Positions 13,579 to 25,841 of a DNA stretch of 64,000 bases are shown here, piece by piece. Position 1 is the stretch's first letter, and each line of letters opens with the position of its first letter. The stretch comes from Adineta vaga (taxonomy: Eukaryota; Rotifera), in NCBI GenBank assembly GCA_021613535.1, contig CP075496.1, positions 1,922,001 through 1,986,000 of the forward strand, given 5' to 3'. The position numbers and the translations under genes are program-made. The notes beneath the pieces are model-generated. The model was not told the DNA's origin. It saw only the letters and a list, made by a program, of their open reading frames with translations, and did no database searches.

Positions 13579-15921
13579 ATGCGGCGTATGGTAAGAATAT
13601 CTTTTCATGAAAATGTTTCAATAGAAAATCTTAATAGAGAGATAACAATGATTCGCCACCACCAGCTTATACTATAACTGATTCAAATGGTGATATTGAT
13701 CAACATGATGACAAAAAATTATTAGAACGAACGAATGAATCCGATTCACCTAAAGAACTTTCATTTTTATCTAAAATGGCTTATGCTTCTGTTGGATTAC
13801 CTTATTCGATGCAGTTGTCAATCATGGCTTTTTATATCAATTATTTTCTTTTAGATGTTGCTAAAGTAGTTTGAGAAATGTTTTATTTCATTTTTATTTT
13901 TTTATTAAAACATATATTTCAGGTCTCACCAGGCTATAATGCAGTTATTTTATTTACTAGTCGTTTAATTGATGGTTTAACTGATCCAATTGGTGGTTAT
14001 CTTTTTAGTCGATGTTCATTTCGATGGGGGAAAATGCGACCATGGTAAATAGCAATAATTATCTCTTGATATTCATTCGTTTTCATGTTTAGGATACTTT
14101 TTTCTGCGCCTTTTGTTGCACTTACCTATTTCGGTGTTTGGTGTCTTCCAAATATATCTGAAGGTGGAAAATTTGCTTATTATCTTGCAGCTCATTCGTT
14201 AATGTGGACATTTATGACAGTAAGAATGAAATCGAAAGACAAAATTTAAAGAATATGTTCATTATTTCTCTAGGCATCACGTATACCACATACAGCATTG
14301 ACTGTTTATCTTACTATGGATCAAAATGAACGAGATCAATTAACAAAATATCGTAAGAATTGATATGAATTTCAAACTCTTGAAATTAACTCTTGTTTTC
14401 TCTTGATGAAATCAATAGGTACTCTATTTGAAGCTGGTGGACTTCTACTTTCCATTGTTTTTCATTCAGGTATAATGAGTATATATAAAGTACCGAAAGA
14501 ATTATGTTCATCTTGTGAAAATTCTACGGATATTTTTCAATCAAATGACAGTATAACGAGTTATCTCACTGAAATAATTGATAATTCTACGGCAACAGGT
14601 GCAGCAAATGTGGTAATGTATAAATTGATTTTTTTTGTTTGTTATTCATTTGTATAAATCAAAACTTAGGCAGGTGCTTATATGACTTCAGCGGGTTTGG
14701 TTTCATTGATCTGTATTATATCATCGATATTTTTATTTTTCGGTGTTCGTGAAGTTGTTGGTAAGTTAAAAGAAAAGAATGAAATTGAAAAATCGATTTC
14801 GTTTCATATAGATGTTATTCAAACGAATGAAACAAGTTTTTTAAGTGGTTTTAAAATGATTATTCAATATAAACCATTTTTAATCTTAACAGCAGCTACA
14901 GTTGCATCAATTCTTGCTACACAAGTATAAAAAACGCTAACAATGTAATGTTTGATAAAGTTTTTTCGAAGTTTTTTTTTTCTTTCTATAGTCAATTCAA
15001 AGTGTTTTGGAATTATATTTAAATCATGTCAAAGGAAATCGAACCATATTTCCATTTCTTGCTGGATCGTTAATTGTGAATATGAGAAGAATCCTTTTGA
15101 TTTTTATCACTTTCGTTTTTCTTTCCATAGATATCGACAATGATTCTTCTTTTCGTTTGGTCCATAATTATGAAAAAAATTGGAAAGAAAAAAAGTTTCT
15201 TCATCGGAAATTTAGTAAGATAATCTTCCCAAAGAACGTTTTCTATGAGTATTGTTTCTTAGTGTTTAATTCCTACGATAATTATTGTGTTAATTAAAGA
15301 ATCTCCGATGCCTCTTTTATTTGTTGCGGCAATTATGGGTGCAAATACTGTTGCTTGTGGTTATGTAATGCCATGGTTTGTCTTAAATTGCTTTTTATTA
15401 TTGTACATAACAAAGGAAATATAATTTAGGGCAATGTTACCAGAATGTATTGATGCATTTATGCTTGAAACAGGACGAAGACCAGTGGAAATCTTTTATA
15501 CTTTCTTTTTTCTCGGTGCAAAATTAGTTCAAGCATTGTATGCAGGAGTTGTTCAATTAGCACTTGGGTAAAATATTTCAATAGAACTGATTTCATGGAG
15601 ATAAAGAATTCTTTTAGAGCAAGTGGTTTTGATGCAAAATGTTGTCAGCAACCAGAATCTGTTTCATTGACATTAAGAATATTAATGGGTGCTGTTCCTG
15701 GATGTATAATGGTGATATCAACAATATGTTTATATTTTTATTCTATTGATGATGATCGTGCAAAAGAAATTCAAATTGAATTACGTGAATTAAGGTATGA
15801 AGGGAAGAATAGTGTTAAATTAGTTGTTTTTTTCCTTTTTAGAACAGCGAAACCATCGGGAAATGGTCTTATTGATAGTTCATCCGATACAAGTAGTGAC
15901 TTAGGATCAACCTACTTCTAA
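13579..15921 (+). CDS. MFSD2-like sodium-coupled lysolipid transporter (MFS/GPH family)
   Basis: Thirteen exons: 13579-13590, 13638-13865, 13923-14044, 14093-14219, 14274-14352, 14419-14612, 14670-14924, 14992-15075, 15131-15214, 15263-15375, 15430-15567, 15618-15794, 15843-15921; 1692 nt, 563 aa, close to human MFSD2A (543 aa). Characteristic stretches are GLPYSMQLSIMAFYINYFLL (TM1), LIDGLTDPIGGYL (TM2), GKMRPWILFSAPF, RIPHTALTVYLTMDQNERD and GVREVVGK. The two acids of the D-x3-D-P sodium site (D97, D101) are present. In animals MFSD2 proteins move lysophosphatidylcholine across the plasma membrane. The MRRM first exon is only 12 nt and is the least certain part. Exon 10 starts after the AG at 15262, not the later one at 15299, because only that site keeps phase. 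Confidence 0.88.
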
Positions 15922-16137
15922 AGATTTAGTCTTTTTCAATACATTTGATTTCTTTTCTAAGAAGTATTTTTTTTATTCGGATACAAATTCCATGTCACTT
16001 TTTATTGAAAAATGCAATAGAGAAAATAATTTTCAGTCTATGATTGTGTCTTTTCGATCAAATAATATGATCAAGAAAGAAATCCGTCGACTGATAAAGA
16101 TAGAATATCGTGTATATAATTTAATCTCATAGATGAT

Positions 16138-16998
16138 TTATTTTCTATATGGATCGAAAATTTTTATGTGAGATTTTTCATGTTCTAAAACAAGTCTATT
16201 CATTTGATAAATATGTTTTCGTGCTTCATATAAGGAATTTAATTCAGCTGAACTTTGTCGTGGTCGACGTATACTACGCATTGCAAAAAGATTGGAATGT
16301 GTCACTTGATCTAAAAGTTCGGATGTGATTGGTGGTGGTTCAATACTTTCACATAATTCAAAATGATTCGATCGAAATGGAATTTTTTCATTGAATGAAG
16401 ATTTCCTTTGATCACCAGATCGAGTTGATTTTCTTCGCATATCATTTAATGTTAATGAACGACGAAGTGTTGTGACAGCTAAACTTTGTTTTCGTTTCGA
16501 CCAAATTGCTGATTGAATATGAATATTTTTCCATGTTTCTTCTAAACTACGTTCAAGTTCTTTGGCATTTTGATCGATTGAAACACGTGCTGATACTTTC
16601 GATTTCGAACTTGTAAGTGGATTTTGTCGAAGAAATTCTTCATATTTTGCTTTGATATTCAAACGATGTTCTTCTTCACTTGGCGGAATAATTAAACCTG
16701 ATCGACCAGATATCAAATGATTTAAACTTCTTACTTGATATTCATAATTTGGATTATTCTCTATAGAAGTATTTCGTAATTTCTTCTTTAAATCTCGTAA
16801 ATACAATTCATTTTTCCATGAATATAACAATTCTCGATTATATTTCTCTTCTAAATGATAACGTTTCATATGTTTAGCTAATTCAAGTTCATTCATATGT
16901 TGTTGTCGAATGGATTGACTGTGAACCATTTGATTTTTTCGTATCGCGCGAAACAGACTTGTTTCAAGCGGAGCATCATCTTTTCGTTGTTCCATCAA
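16138..16998 (-). CDS. Charged, probably coiled-coil orphan protein
   Basis: Single exon, 286 aa, start MMEQRKDDAP. It is very rich in Arg, Lys, Glu and Gln, with long helical stretches (roughly 20-75, 110-170 and 255-286) and no membrane segment or cysteine motif. RRSLTL, RKSTRS and RKSSFN resemble basophilic kinase sites. I do not recognise the family; the composition resembles cilium- or cytoskeleton-associated proteins, but this is weak. It is convergent with the MFSD2-like gene, with stop codons about 215 nt apart. Confidence 0.6.
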   Translation of the reverse strand: MMEQRKDDAPLETSLFRAIRKNQMVHSQSIRQQHMNELELAKHMKRYHLEEKYNRELLYSWKNELYLRDLKKKLRNTSIENNPNYEYQVRSLNHLISGRSGLIIPPSEEEHRLNIKAKYEEFLRQNPLTSSKSKVSARVSIDQNAKELERSLEETWKNIHIQSAIWSKRKQSLAVTTLRRSLTLNDMRRKSTRSGDQRKSSFNEKIPFRSNHFELCESIEPPPITSELLDQVTHSNLFAMRSIRRPRQSSAELNSLYEARKHIYQMNRLVLEHEKSHIKIFDPYRK

Positions 16999-19900
16999 TT
17001 GAATCGTGAGGAAAAAGAAAGAAAACGACTATTCTTTTTCTCTCTTCAGATATTTATATATAAAAAATAGTTGACATTGATTTCTAATGACATTAGTCAA
17101 GAGAAGAAAACGATATTTGAATACAATCGATCGAATTTGACTGCATCAATATTAGTTTTTTAATGAAAGAAAGAAAAAAAATGATATAAATACAAACTGT
17201 TATTCCTTTGGGAAAATATTAGGTAGAAAAGAAAGTTATATAACTCTATAGATTAAGATTTGTGTGAAGAATTCTTTTTTTTTTCATTATTGTACGAACT
17301 TCTGGCCTTCGTACGATGGCATGCAACAAAAAAACAACAAGAATATTGATAGATGAAATTGAAAATAAAAGAAAGTATCGCATTCATTGAGAAAGAATTT
17401 GAATAATAATCATGTGTATTCTTTTTAATGAAGTTTTAATCTTTCTATTACCATAATCGTCTTAATATTGATACACACGTTTCATTCCGATTGATTATTA
17501 AAGATTTAAATTCGAATCACGCGCTCTCTTTCTTTCTTTTTTATATTCGCTTCTAATCACAATGTCCTTTCTACGCATTAAATCAAATAGTATGTGTGTA
17601 ACTATATTTAGATTTGATTTTGTAATTTTAATGATCTCATTAAGATAATTAAATGAATTGTTATCTTTGATCTTCGTCTAACCTTGTCATGATTTCAATT
17701 AATTAAAACTAACGTTAGAAAAAAAGTAATTAACAAGTAGATTTTCTTTTGACAGCTGTCAATCGAAGTTTTTTTTTTCATTTATGATTTTAGTTTCAAT
17801 ATAAATACTAAAATAAAGCTAATCATAAGAAAATGACATTATTCATTCGTAATTTAACTCATTTATCATTACAATATCAGGCAATCGAATGGAATGTAAA
17901 ACTATATTCAAATGAGATTTATTCGTTTTTTCCAGGGAGTAATGATCTTGATGGATTTCTAGGCAACAGACTTAGATTTACCGTCAGACAATAGTTTTAT
18001 CGAGAATTTTGTACATGCAATGATGAATAATCTATTGAATTTTAGAAGAAACAAAATTGAAAAAGATTGTTTTCCTTTTTTATTCTTCTCGATGAAAATA
18101 TTATCAATATTGACAAGATATTTTTTATGTTAGAATATTTTCTTAATTAAAAAAAATCAATTCGATTTGTTTTCTTTTCTTTTCTTTTGATTAAATCTTT
18201 TTCTCTATCGAAAAAAAAAGAAGATAAAGATTGCCTTAAGGAAATTTTTTTTCTAATTGAATGTCACGCTAGCTTAGAAAAAGAAAAGCAAAAATTCGTA
18301 TAACTACAGTTCATGATGATCTATACGGAAAATGATTTCTTTTAGTAACAGAAATCTCCATATCAATATAATCTTATGTATTCAACATCGACCGTATTTG
18401 ATTGTTGATTAATTCTTCTTCTCTCTGAATGAAAAGGTAACAACATTAAATTATCAAACACACAAACTATTTCCCTTGTGAATTCGAAGCAGTAAATCGA
18501 AATGCTTATTGAAGAGAAAGAACTTATGATTGGAAATATCAATTTCTTTTTCTTGAAAACAGATATCACCCTTGAATCAATTATTGAATTTGTTAGATTT
18601 CTTGGCATTTATGATTGTCGGTCTGTTAAACATTGATACACTAAGTAATATTCATGCCGGATGTATGTTAGTCAATGTCGTTTATTAGAAATCTTCGAGC
18701 AATATCGATCATGAACACCTCGTTCCCTTAGGTTATTCAAACTTTTGTGTATTGAGAAGACTATCAATTAAGAGGAAATTCTTTCATTTCATCCGTCGAT
18801 AGTATGGAATAAGAATAAGAGAAGAAGAAGAAGAAGAAGAAGAAGAAAGAAAAAAACCTTTTTATTTGTACTTTTCTTTTCGTTAATCATGTTCATTCGA
18901 TCTTGTTTTTCTTTATGTATGTGACAATCTAAAGAAAGACAAATTGAAACGACTCGGATTTGCTTCTTTTTTTTCAATAAGAAAACATTGTTAGTCGAGA
19001 GAATGAACACGAGCGCACTAAAAAAATCAACTGAGAACCGAAGAGAAATGCAATCAACTAGAAAAAATAGACGAGAAGAGAATGTTTCTTCTTCGAAAAG
19101 GAAATATCATCATCGCGTTCATCAACAATGATAAGAGAACGTACATGACTGCTAGTGAAGACAAAAGAAAACTAAATTATCAATAGTGAGAAGACGAACA
19201 AAGACACAATGATGATGATGATGATGTTAACAGAATGATTCTACTAGTTCTTATTCAATGATTTCAAATATCATTAAAGAAGAAAACATAGTTCGCATGT
19301 CGTGATGTTTTTCTTCGCATTTTAGTTTTTATTAAAACTCTTCTCGTTTCACATATTCTGTAACTGTTAATGTCGAAGTGCATAATTGATCATAAGTAGA
19401 AACGCTTACAGAAAATAAGATAGAGAATAAAAAACGAAGTTTCTTTCTCTATTTGCTTTTTACTAACCGCATAAGAAGTATTTTTTATTCAATTTTATTT
19501 CTTACCATTCTCGCTCTCTCTCTCTCTCTTGTCGGCTCTTTTCCTTCTTCTTTTTTATTATCAATCTTACCTTTCTTTATAGTGAGATTGTCTTTCTCTC
19601 ATTCCAGGCCCTTTCTTCTAGTAGATTGAACATCTCTATTTGAATAATTTCTAGAAGAATAATTCTTTTTATACAGCCGATGAATACGTTTCTTTATATT
19701 AGTTTAGACTTAAGTGAATGAAATAATTGAAGGAAAAAAATTAGTCAATTTCATATTTACTTAGTAATATTATTAATAAAAAGAGATTCTTTCTCTTTCT
19801 TCACAAGGGTGAAGTGCCAACAATGATTAAGATCATCAACAAGTTTTGATGATCATTACGAGAAAAGAATAGCCGTTTCCGCTATCTTTTCTTCCTATAT

Positions 19901-20238
19901 TTATTTGTTGTTCATTTATTATTTCTATAGATTTTGAACATCGGTAGACATTGTCAATGTGTATCTATCAACATCAATATCAATATCAATGTATAACAAA
20001 TGTTGTTGTACTTATATCTTAAGAAACAACTTAGAAGAACATCTTCGAACAATACCATTAGCACCATTATTATTTAATTGTATTATTCCATTAAAACCAA
20101 ATTTCCCATTAGATTTTCTCGACAGTTATAATTTATATCAAAGTGAATTCAACCGTCGATGCACTTGTCGTCCAATGATTCATTTCCGAAGAAGACAACG
20201 ACAAATGTCTACGAACGATATGTTTTTTAAGATCGTTC
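16999..20238. other. Intergenic region, no gene supported
   Basis: About 3.2 kb of AT-rich and purine/pyrimidine-rich sequence. It has GAA repeats near 18820-18845, GATGAT repeats near 19210-19225 and a CT run near 19512-19530. Open frames here are short and low-complexity. The last few hundred bases are probably the cholinesterase promoter and 5' leader. Confidence 0.45.
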
Positions 20239-22497
20239 ATGATGTTTGTTCAAATTATAAGCATTTTAATCATGTACATTTGTAATGTTTCCTTCTCCTA
20301 TCATACATCCAAAGATCCACTTCTTCGTTCAACTAATTCTGGTCGTATTCGCGGTTTTGATTCGTATTTTCGTCTAAATGATTCACAACATCTTCAACAT
20401 GTTCGTAGTTGGCTTGGTATTCCATTTGCTAAACCTCCCATAGGATCACTTCGTTTCAAAGCACCCGAACGTGTTGATCCATGGGCAGGAATTCTTGATG
20501 CCACACATTTACCAGCAACATGTTGGCAAACTGAACAAATTATTTATCATCTTGAAGCAGAAAAAATCTGGTCACCAAATACAAATTATAGTGAAGATTG
20601 TTTATATTTAAATATTTGGGTACCAGTTAGTAATACACCTGTTAAATCCATGGCAGTTCTTGTTTGGATCTACGGTGGAGCATTTGTGACTGGTTCAAGT
20701 ACGTTAGATATTTATGATGGAAGAATTCTAGCTGCAACAAATGATGTTATTGTTGTTTCTATGCAATATCGTTTGCAAAGTTTAGGTTTTTTATTTCTTG
20801 ATCGACCGGATGCACCTGGTATGAAAGAATTTTGAATTAAAACTTCATCTAATCATGAAAATCTTCATTCTATTTGAAAGGTAATCAAGGTTTATATGAT
20901 CAAGCTCTTGCTTTAGAATGGATTCAACATAATATCGGCTATTTTGGTGGCGATAGTCAACGTATAACATTATTTGGTGAATCAGCAGGTGCTGTTGCTG
21001 TCGGTTTTCATTTATTATCTCCACGTAGTCGATCATTATTTTCCAATGCTATTCTACAAAGTGGTGGACCTACATGTCATTGGGCATTTATAACAGCAGA
21101 TGAAGCACGTCGACGTTCACATAAATATCTTTTCGAATTTTATTCCTTAGTAACTAAACGTTTAATGGCAAAAGATCACGAACATGAACGAGAATTAATT
21201 CCCGAAGTTTGTCAACGAGGTATTAATGTTAATGATATTGACACTATGTTCCAATGTGCAGCTAATTATCCAATTATCGATGAAGATCATTATGCCTATA
21301 TAACTAATGCTGAATATACGATTTCCGATGGTGGTCCTATGTTTTTTCTTTTAATGCCCGTAATCGATGGAACATTTTTACCAGATAATCCCATTACTAT
21401 GTTAAAGAATGGCAATTTTAAGGTTAATTTTTTTTATCTCATTTCTCTATATCAATGAAAAACAAAATAATTTCTATCATTTTTAGAAATGTCCACTTCT
21501 GTTAGGAGCTAATCGTGATGAAGGTTCCTATTTCTTAGTATACGCTCAAGGTAATGATAAAGTTCCAGGTAATGCTCTACCCGATGTAACCTATGAGACA
21601 TTTATTAAACATATCGAATTATATTACAATTATATTCCATCATATCCATTTAAAACACCACGTGTTATTCTTCAATCATTAATTCAAAAATATACTGATT
21701 GGAGTAATTGGTCAGATAATATTCGAAATGCAGTTATTTTAAGTCATGCTGTTGGTGATGCACATTTTACATGTCCGACAGTTGCCGTTGCGAATGCATA
21801 TGCAAATCAAAATGCATCAGTTTATTTTTATCATTTTATTGCTCGACCGTCGGTTAGTGATTGGCATCCATGGACAGGTGTAATGCATGCGTAAGATAAT
21901 GAAGAATTGTGCTGATTCTTGAGGATTATTTTATTTCTTTGTTTATTCATTTATTAGTGATGAAATTATGTTTGTCTTTGGTGATCCTTTAAATACAACT
22001 GATAGTAAAATATATAAAGATGAAGAGATGCAATTAGCAAGAAGAATTATGGGTTATTGGACAAATTTTGCAAAATATGGGTAAGAAAAGTAATGAGAAT
22101 ATTGAAAATAAAGTCATTTGATTTCATAACTAGAAATCCAAATGGATTAGTAAATACAGGAAGAGTCGATTGGCCACTCTATACATATCCTAAACGTGAA
22201 CATATTATACTTGATGTAGTTAATAAATCAACTGGTATTGCACATCGAGCAGATTATTGTGCATTTTGGGAGCATTATATTCCAGTTTTATTAGAAGAAT
22301 TCGGTAAAACAAAACTTAATCATCATTCTTTAACAAAAAACCTTTTTTTCTTTTCTTGTCCCATTTCAGAACGATGTGTTCTTCGTGGTCCTTCCTCAAC
22401 ATTAATGATTTCAGCAAACAAATCTTTATGTTTATTGAAATCAATTAGTTTAAATCTTATATTAGTTTTCTTCTTAATTATTATTCAAATCAAATAA
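20239..22497 (+). CDS. Acetylcholinesterase-like carboxylesterase, secreted and probably GPI-anchored
   Basis: Six exons: 20239-20818, 20881-21422, 21487-21890, 21958-22080, 22134-22303, 22370-22497; 1947 nt, 648 aa. Residues 1-20 form a hydrophobic signal peptide. The triad is complete: Ser228 in GESAGA, Glu386 in RDEGSYFL and His508 in GVMHADEI. The oxyanion segment is YGGAFVTGSS. W111 in KIWSPN aligns with the choline-binding Trp86 of human AChE. The first disulfide pair (ATC.., EDCLYL) is present. In the acyl pocket (FFLLMPVIDG) one of the two phenylalanines is replaced by leucine. The C-terminus ends in a hydrophobic run (LNLILVFFLIII), as in GPI-anchored insect AChE. Role: hydrolysis of acetylcholine or another choline ester at the cell surface. 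Intron 22304-22369 is 66 nt and stop-free, so its retention would keep frame. Confidence 0.87.
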
Positions 22498-22689
22498 TTT
22501 ATTTATTAACATAATAATAACAACATCAACAACAAAAAGAACAGAAAAAAATCAATAGATTAAAAGTACAGACAGAAAAGAAAGAACTTCTATTCACATA
22601 TCATGGCTATTTGTGTTGTTTGCTTGAATTTAGTATTTTTTTTTTCTTTAATAAATTGAAATATCTTATAGAAAAGAAAACAAATTGAA

Positions 22690-24412
22690 TTAATGCATAG
22701 TTGATGATGGTTGACTGATTTCTTCTTCATCACTCGATACAGAAAGAACATCATCGTCGTCTTCAAATACTTCTTCTTCTTCATATTCCATTTCTTGTGG
22801 TTCTTCTAAACAGATTTACGTCTAACTATATGTTTTCTCATGAATAAAACTTACCATCAACTTTAAAATACGATGGTGGAACAAAAACAACGGATGTTGA
22901 TGTTGTCTTTGACGATGAATCTTTCACATTTGATGATATTCGATTTTCAAATAATGCTTTCAAAGAACCGGATATCGCCATTTCTAATAAATATACAATT
23001 GACACCAAACACAATTAACAATGAATATTTACCTGTAGCAAAATCATTAAATGATTCAGGTAAAAGTGCACATGCTTTATCAATATCATATTGTGATTTA
23101 GCTTCACCACGAAGTTCTCTCGATAGACCAAGTTTATGTAAACATTCTGTTTCATCAATAATATTTACTCGACGATCGAATGTTACAATTGTATCTCGAC
23201 TAAGAATATAAGAAAAAGGATAATATTTCTTTCTTCCTATTTGATATTATTCGTACCCATCATTCGAAAATGCATTTTCAATTGAAACACCATTTGTTGT
23301 ACCAAATGCAAAAAATGGTAATGAACACATATTATTCACCTCTACCATTCCTCGATGTTGTTCATTACGACGTAATAAATTTCGTAATGCAATTTGCTAT
23401 ACGAGAAAAAAAGAATCAATATTTCAAAAGAACAATTTTTCTCTAATTTTACTTTTAATAAAGCTTGTTCCACTAAACGAACTTTTTCTCGTATAGTTTC
23501 TTTCAATTCGATGATTTTTTTCTGAAAAGAAACAAGAATAATCTTTTCTTTGTTTTAAGAAAATCAACATTCATTTACATCAATTAATTCAGATTCAAAT
23601 AATGCATTTACAGGAAATCCAACCCAACGAATATCTTTTTTATCTTTCACAATAATATTCATGGCTAATAGAACATTAATTGCATCATAAACTCGTCGTC
23701 GAATATTTTTTTGTTCATAAGCCTTTGAAAAGAAACAAATTCAACTGACTATTCCGATTTTTCTTGATTAACTGTGCTTACTAATTCATTTTCCGGTAAT
23801 TGAACACTACGTTTTTCTTCGATAGTATATTCAGTAACTAATTCCGTAGCTACTTCATTATAGGAGGTGATTTTTTTCGCTTGTACTTTATTGCAAACTT
23901 TTTTGGAGAAATATCGTAAACCTTTCGATAGACGTTCACGATGTCGATTAGCAGCTAATGTTGATAAACTAAAAAATAAATGAAATTAGTTATGAATGAA
24001 GTTGTTTAGCTAGAAGAATAGTACTATGTATTGGTATCGATTTCTGTTGTAAATGGATAGAGACGTTTGCGAACGTTGGAATTTGAATTGTTTGAATTAC
24101 GATTACTTACAATTCGTGGAGCAGCTTGAATGAATACAGGTCCATGATTAGGAGACGATGTTGTATCGGTAGTAATAATTGTAGCTTTTGAACCGGTTAA
24201 TGGTGAAACAATATGAAAAACTACAGAAGATGAATAGATTGTATATGAGAAGAAAAAGTTTGTTTTGTTTCAGACCTCGAGGTCGAATCGATGTAGCAAG
24301 TGATCGTTCCTAAAAAACAATTTGTTTTTAAATTTAATTTCAAGATGATGGAAATAAAAGAACAAACTGTAATTAGACTTGATGGTACAGTAGATGCGTC
24401 AAGGGAAGACAT
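22690..24412 (-). CDS. E2F dimerisation partner (DP/TFDP) transcription factor
   Basis: Ten exons: 24368-24412, 24276-24309, 24025-24220, 23782-23968, 23579-23722, 23453-23521, 23257-23396, 23033-23199, 22855-22983, 22690-22805; 1227 nt, 408 aa (human TFDP1 is 410). The winged-helix DNA-binding domain is clear: [26 protein letters not shown], then [20 protein letters not shown] and the RRVYD core that reads E2F sites. A coiled coil ([20 protein letters not shown]) and the DP dimerisation region (ITFD..; [10 protein letters not shown]) follow. The tail is acidic ([12 protein letters not shown]), as in vertebrate DP proteins. DP pairs with E2F to control cell-cycle genes. The start at MSSLDAST is chosen; an in-frame Met at 24445 is also possible. 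It is convergent with the cholinesterase, about 190 nt away. Confidence 0.9.
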
Positions 24413-25841
24413 TATATTTGACACCAATAAAAACAACGTAGACAAATACGATACGGTATCTTTCTAGTTTCAGATGCTTGTTAAATTTGAAATGTGACAC
24501 ACAATTTATCTAGCCATCTTTTCTTTGGAGCCAAAACAACCTCTTTGTTCGTTCATATTCATCATTATTTTTGATTATTCGTATACGAAAGTATTTTGTT
24601 TTGTTTTTAAAACAGAAAACATTTTCAGGTCTGTTCTATTATTTATTTTTTTTCAACAATATTTTGCAAACAGATGTCGCTCATCATCAATCTTTTGTTC
24701 TCATCCCATGAAAAATTTTGATTGAAACAATTATTTTCGAAAAAGCCCTATTTTATCGGTATAGAAAAGTATCGTATTCTATCCAATCTGACTCGTACTC
24801 ACATTCTCTCAAAATATACCATCGATGACAAAGAGTTCCTTCCATAGTTTCTAACTAGATATCAAATGTGATGTTAAAAGAGTTGAATCAAAATAAAAAA
24901 AAACGTGAATAGAAAGAAATGTATCAATTTCACCACGTATAGTTTCTTTTCTTGGTTTTATTGAGATTTAGAACTGTATCTTAATTCGTTGTACTTGAAT
25001 TTTTCCTATATTGATTTGTTCAAATTGAGATTTTTATTTCTGAGCCGATTGGCTAGGCACAGAAGCGCATACACACAAACAAATTAAACAGAAAAAAACA
25101 AGAACTCAAATTTTTCTGTGAATTGAACAATTTCGAATAAAAAATGCACACAGAGAATAAAAGAGAGAGAATAAAAAGAATATTATTTTGTACAACGATA
25201 AGAAGACAACTCGATTCGGAAGATTTCTCTTGTCATATGTCGTTGGTATAAATTGAGGCACATATATACTGAGATTCGTCGCTCGTTTGGCAGAAGAAAA
25301 CAATAACAAAGCAAACGGCTAGTTTAGTAACATAACGAACACGAGGCACTGTAAGACACATTTGGAGAAAAGAAAAGCTGTCATTATGTGTAAACATTAG
25401 AAAAAAGGAAGAAGAGACTAGCACGCGAGCTATTGAATTTCAAAGAAAACTAAAAAATTTAACACAGTAATACACGAATGGAAAGAAATGCTTTGTTAAC
25501 ATATATGTAGCAAGTAAATAGAATATCAGAACTGTACAAAACAAAAAACACTCATATTGTCATCGTTGTTTAAAACAAAAACAAAAAAAAACAAAAATAC
25601 TTTCTTTTCTTTCTCATGAAATATGAAGAATAATATCCAGAAGTAAGTGCAGATTGTAATCCTCATAATACAAAAGAAATGCAAACAACGAGAAGGCATT
25701 GTATTTTAAAAACAAGGAAAAAAACAAAAGTCACTGGAATAGATATACACTAAGAAGTATCTGAGCAGATCGATTGTCCTGACGACGAGTTGCTTGGTTT
25801 GTACGTTTGAAAAATAGGCAAAAGAAAACAGGAAGACTATG
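24413..25841. other. Intergenic region, no gene seen
   Basis: About 1.4 kb of AT-rich sequence with A-rich tracts. It should hold the TFDP promoter (right of 24412) and the 3' flank of the next gene. No conserved coding segment was recognised. Confidence 0.4.

Noticed and set aside
15286-15299. AG at 15298-15299 as acceptor for MFSD2-like exon 10
   Set aside because: It breaks phase; the AG at 15261-15262 keeps phase and adds a membrane segment.
18789-19010. Minus-strand frame ending in a polyLeu/Phe run
   Set aside because: It arises from a GAA microsatellite, with no other support.
19959-20285. Open frame overlapping the cholinesterase start
   Set aside because: Different frame from the esterase signal peptide and no similarity; probably 5' leader.
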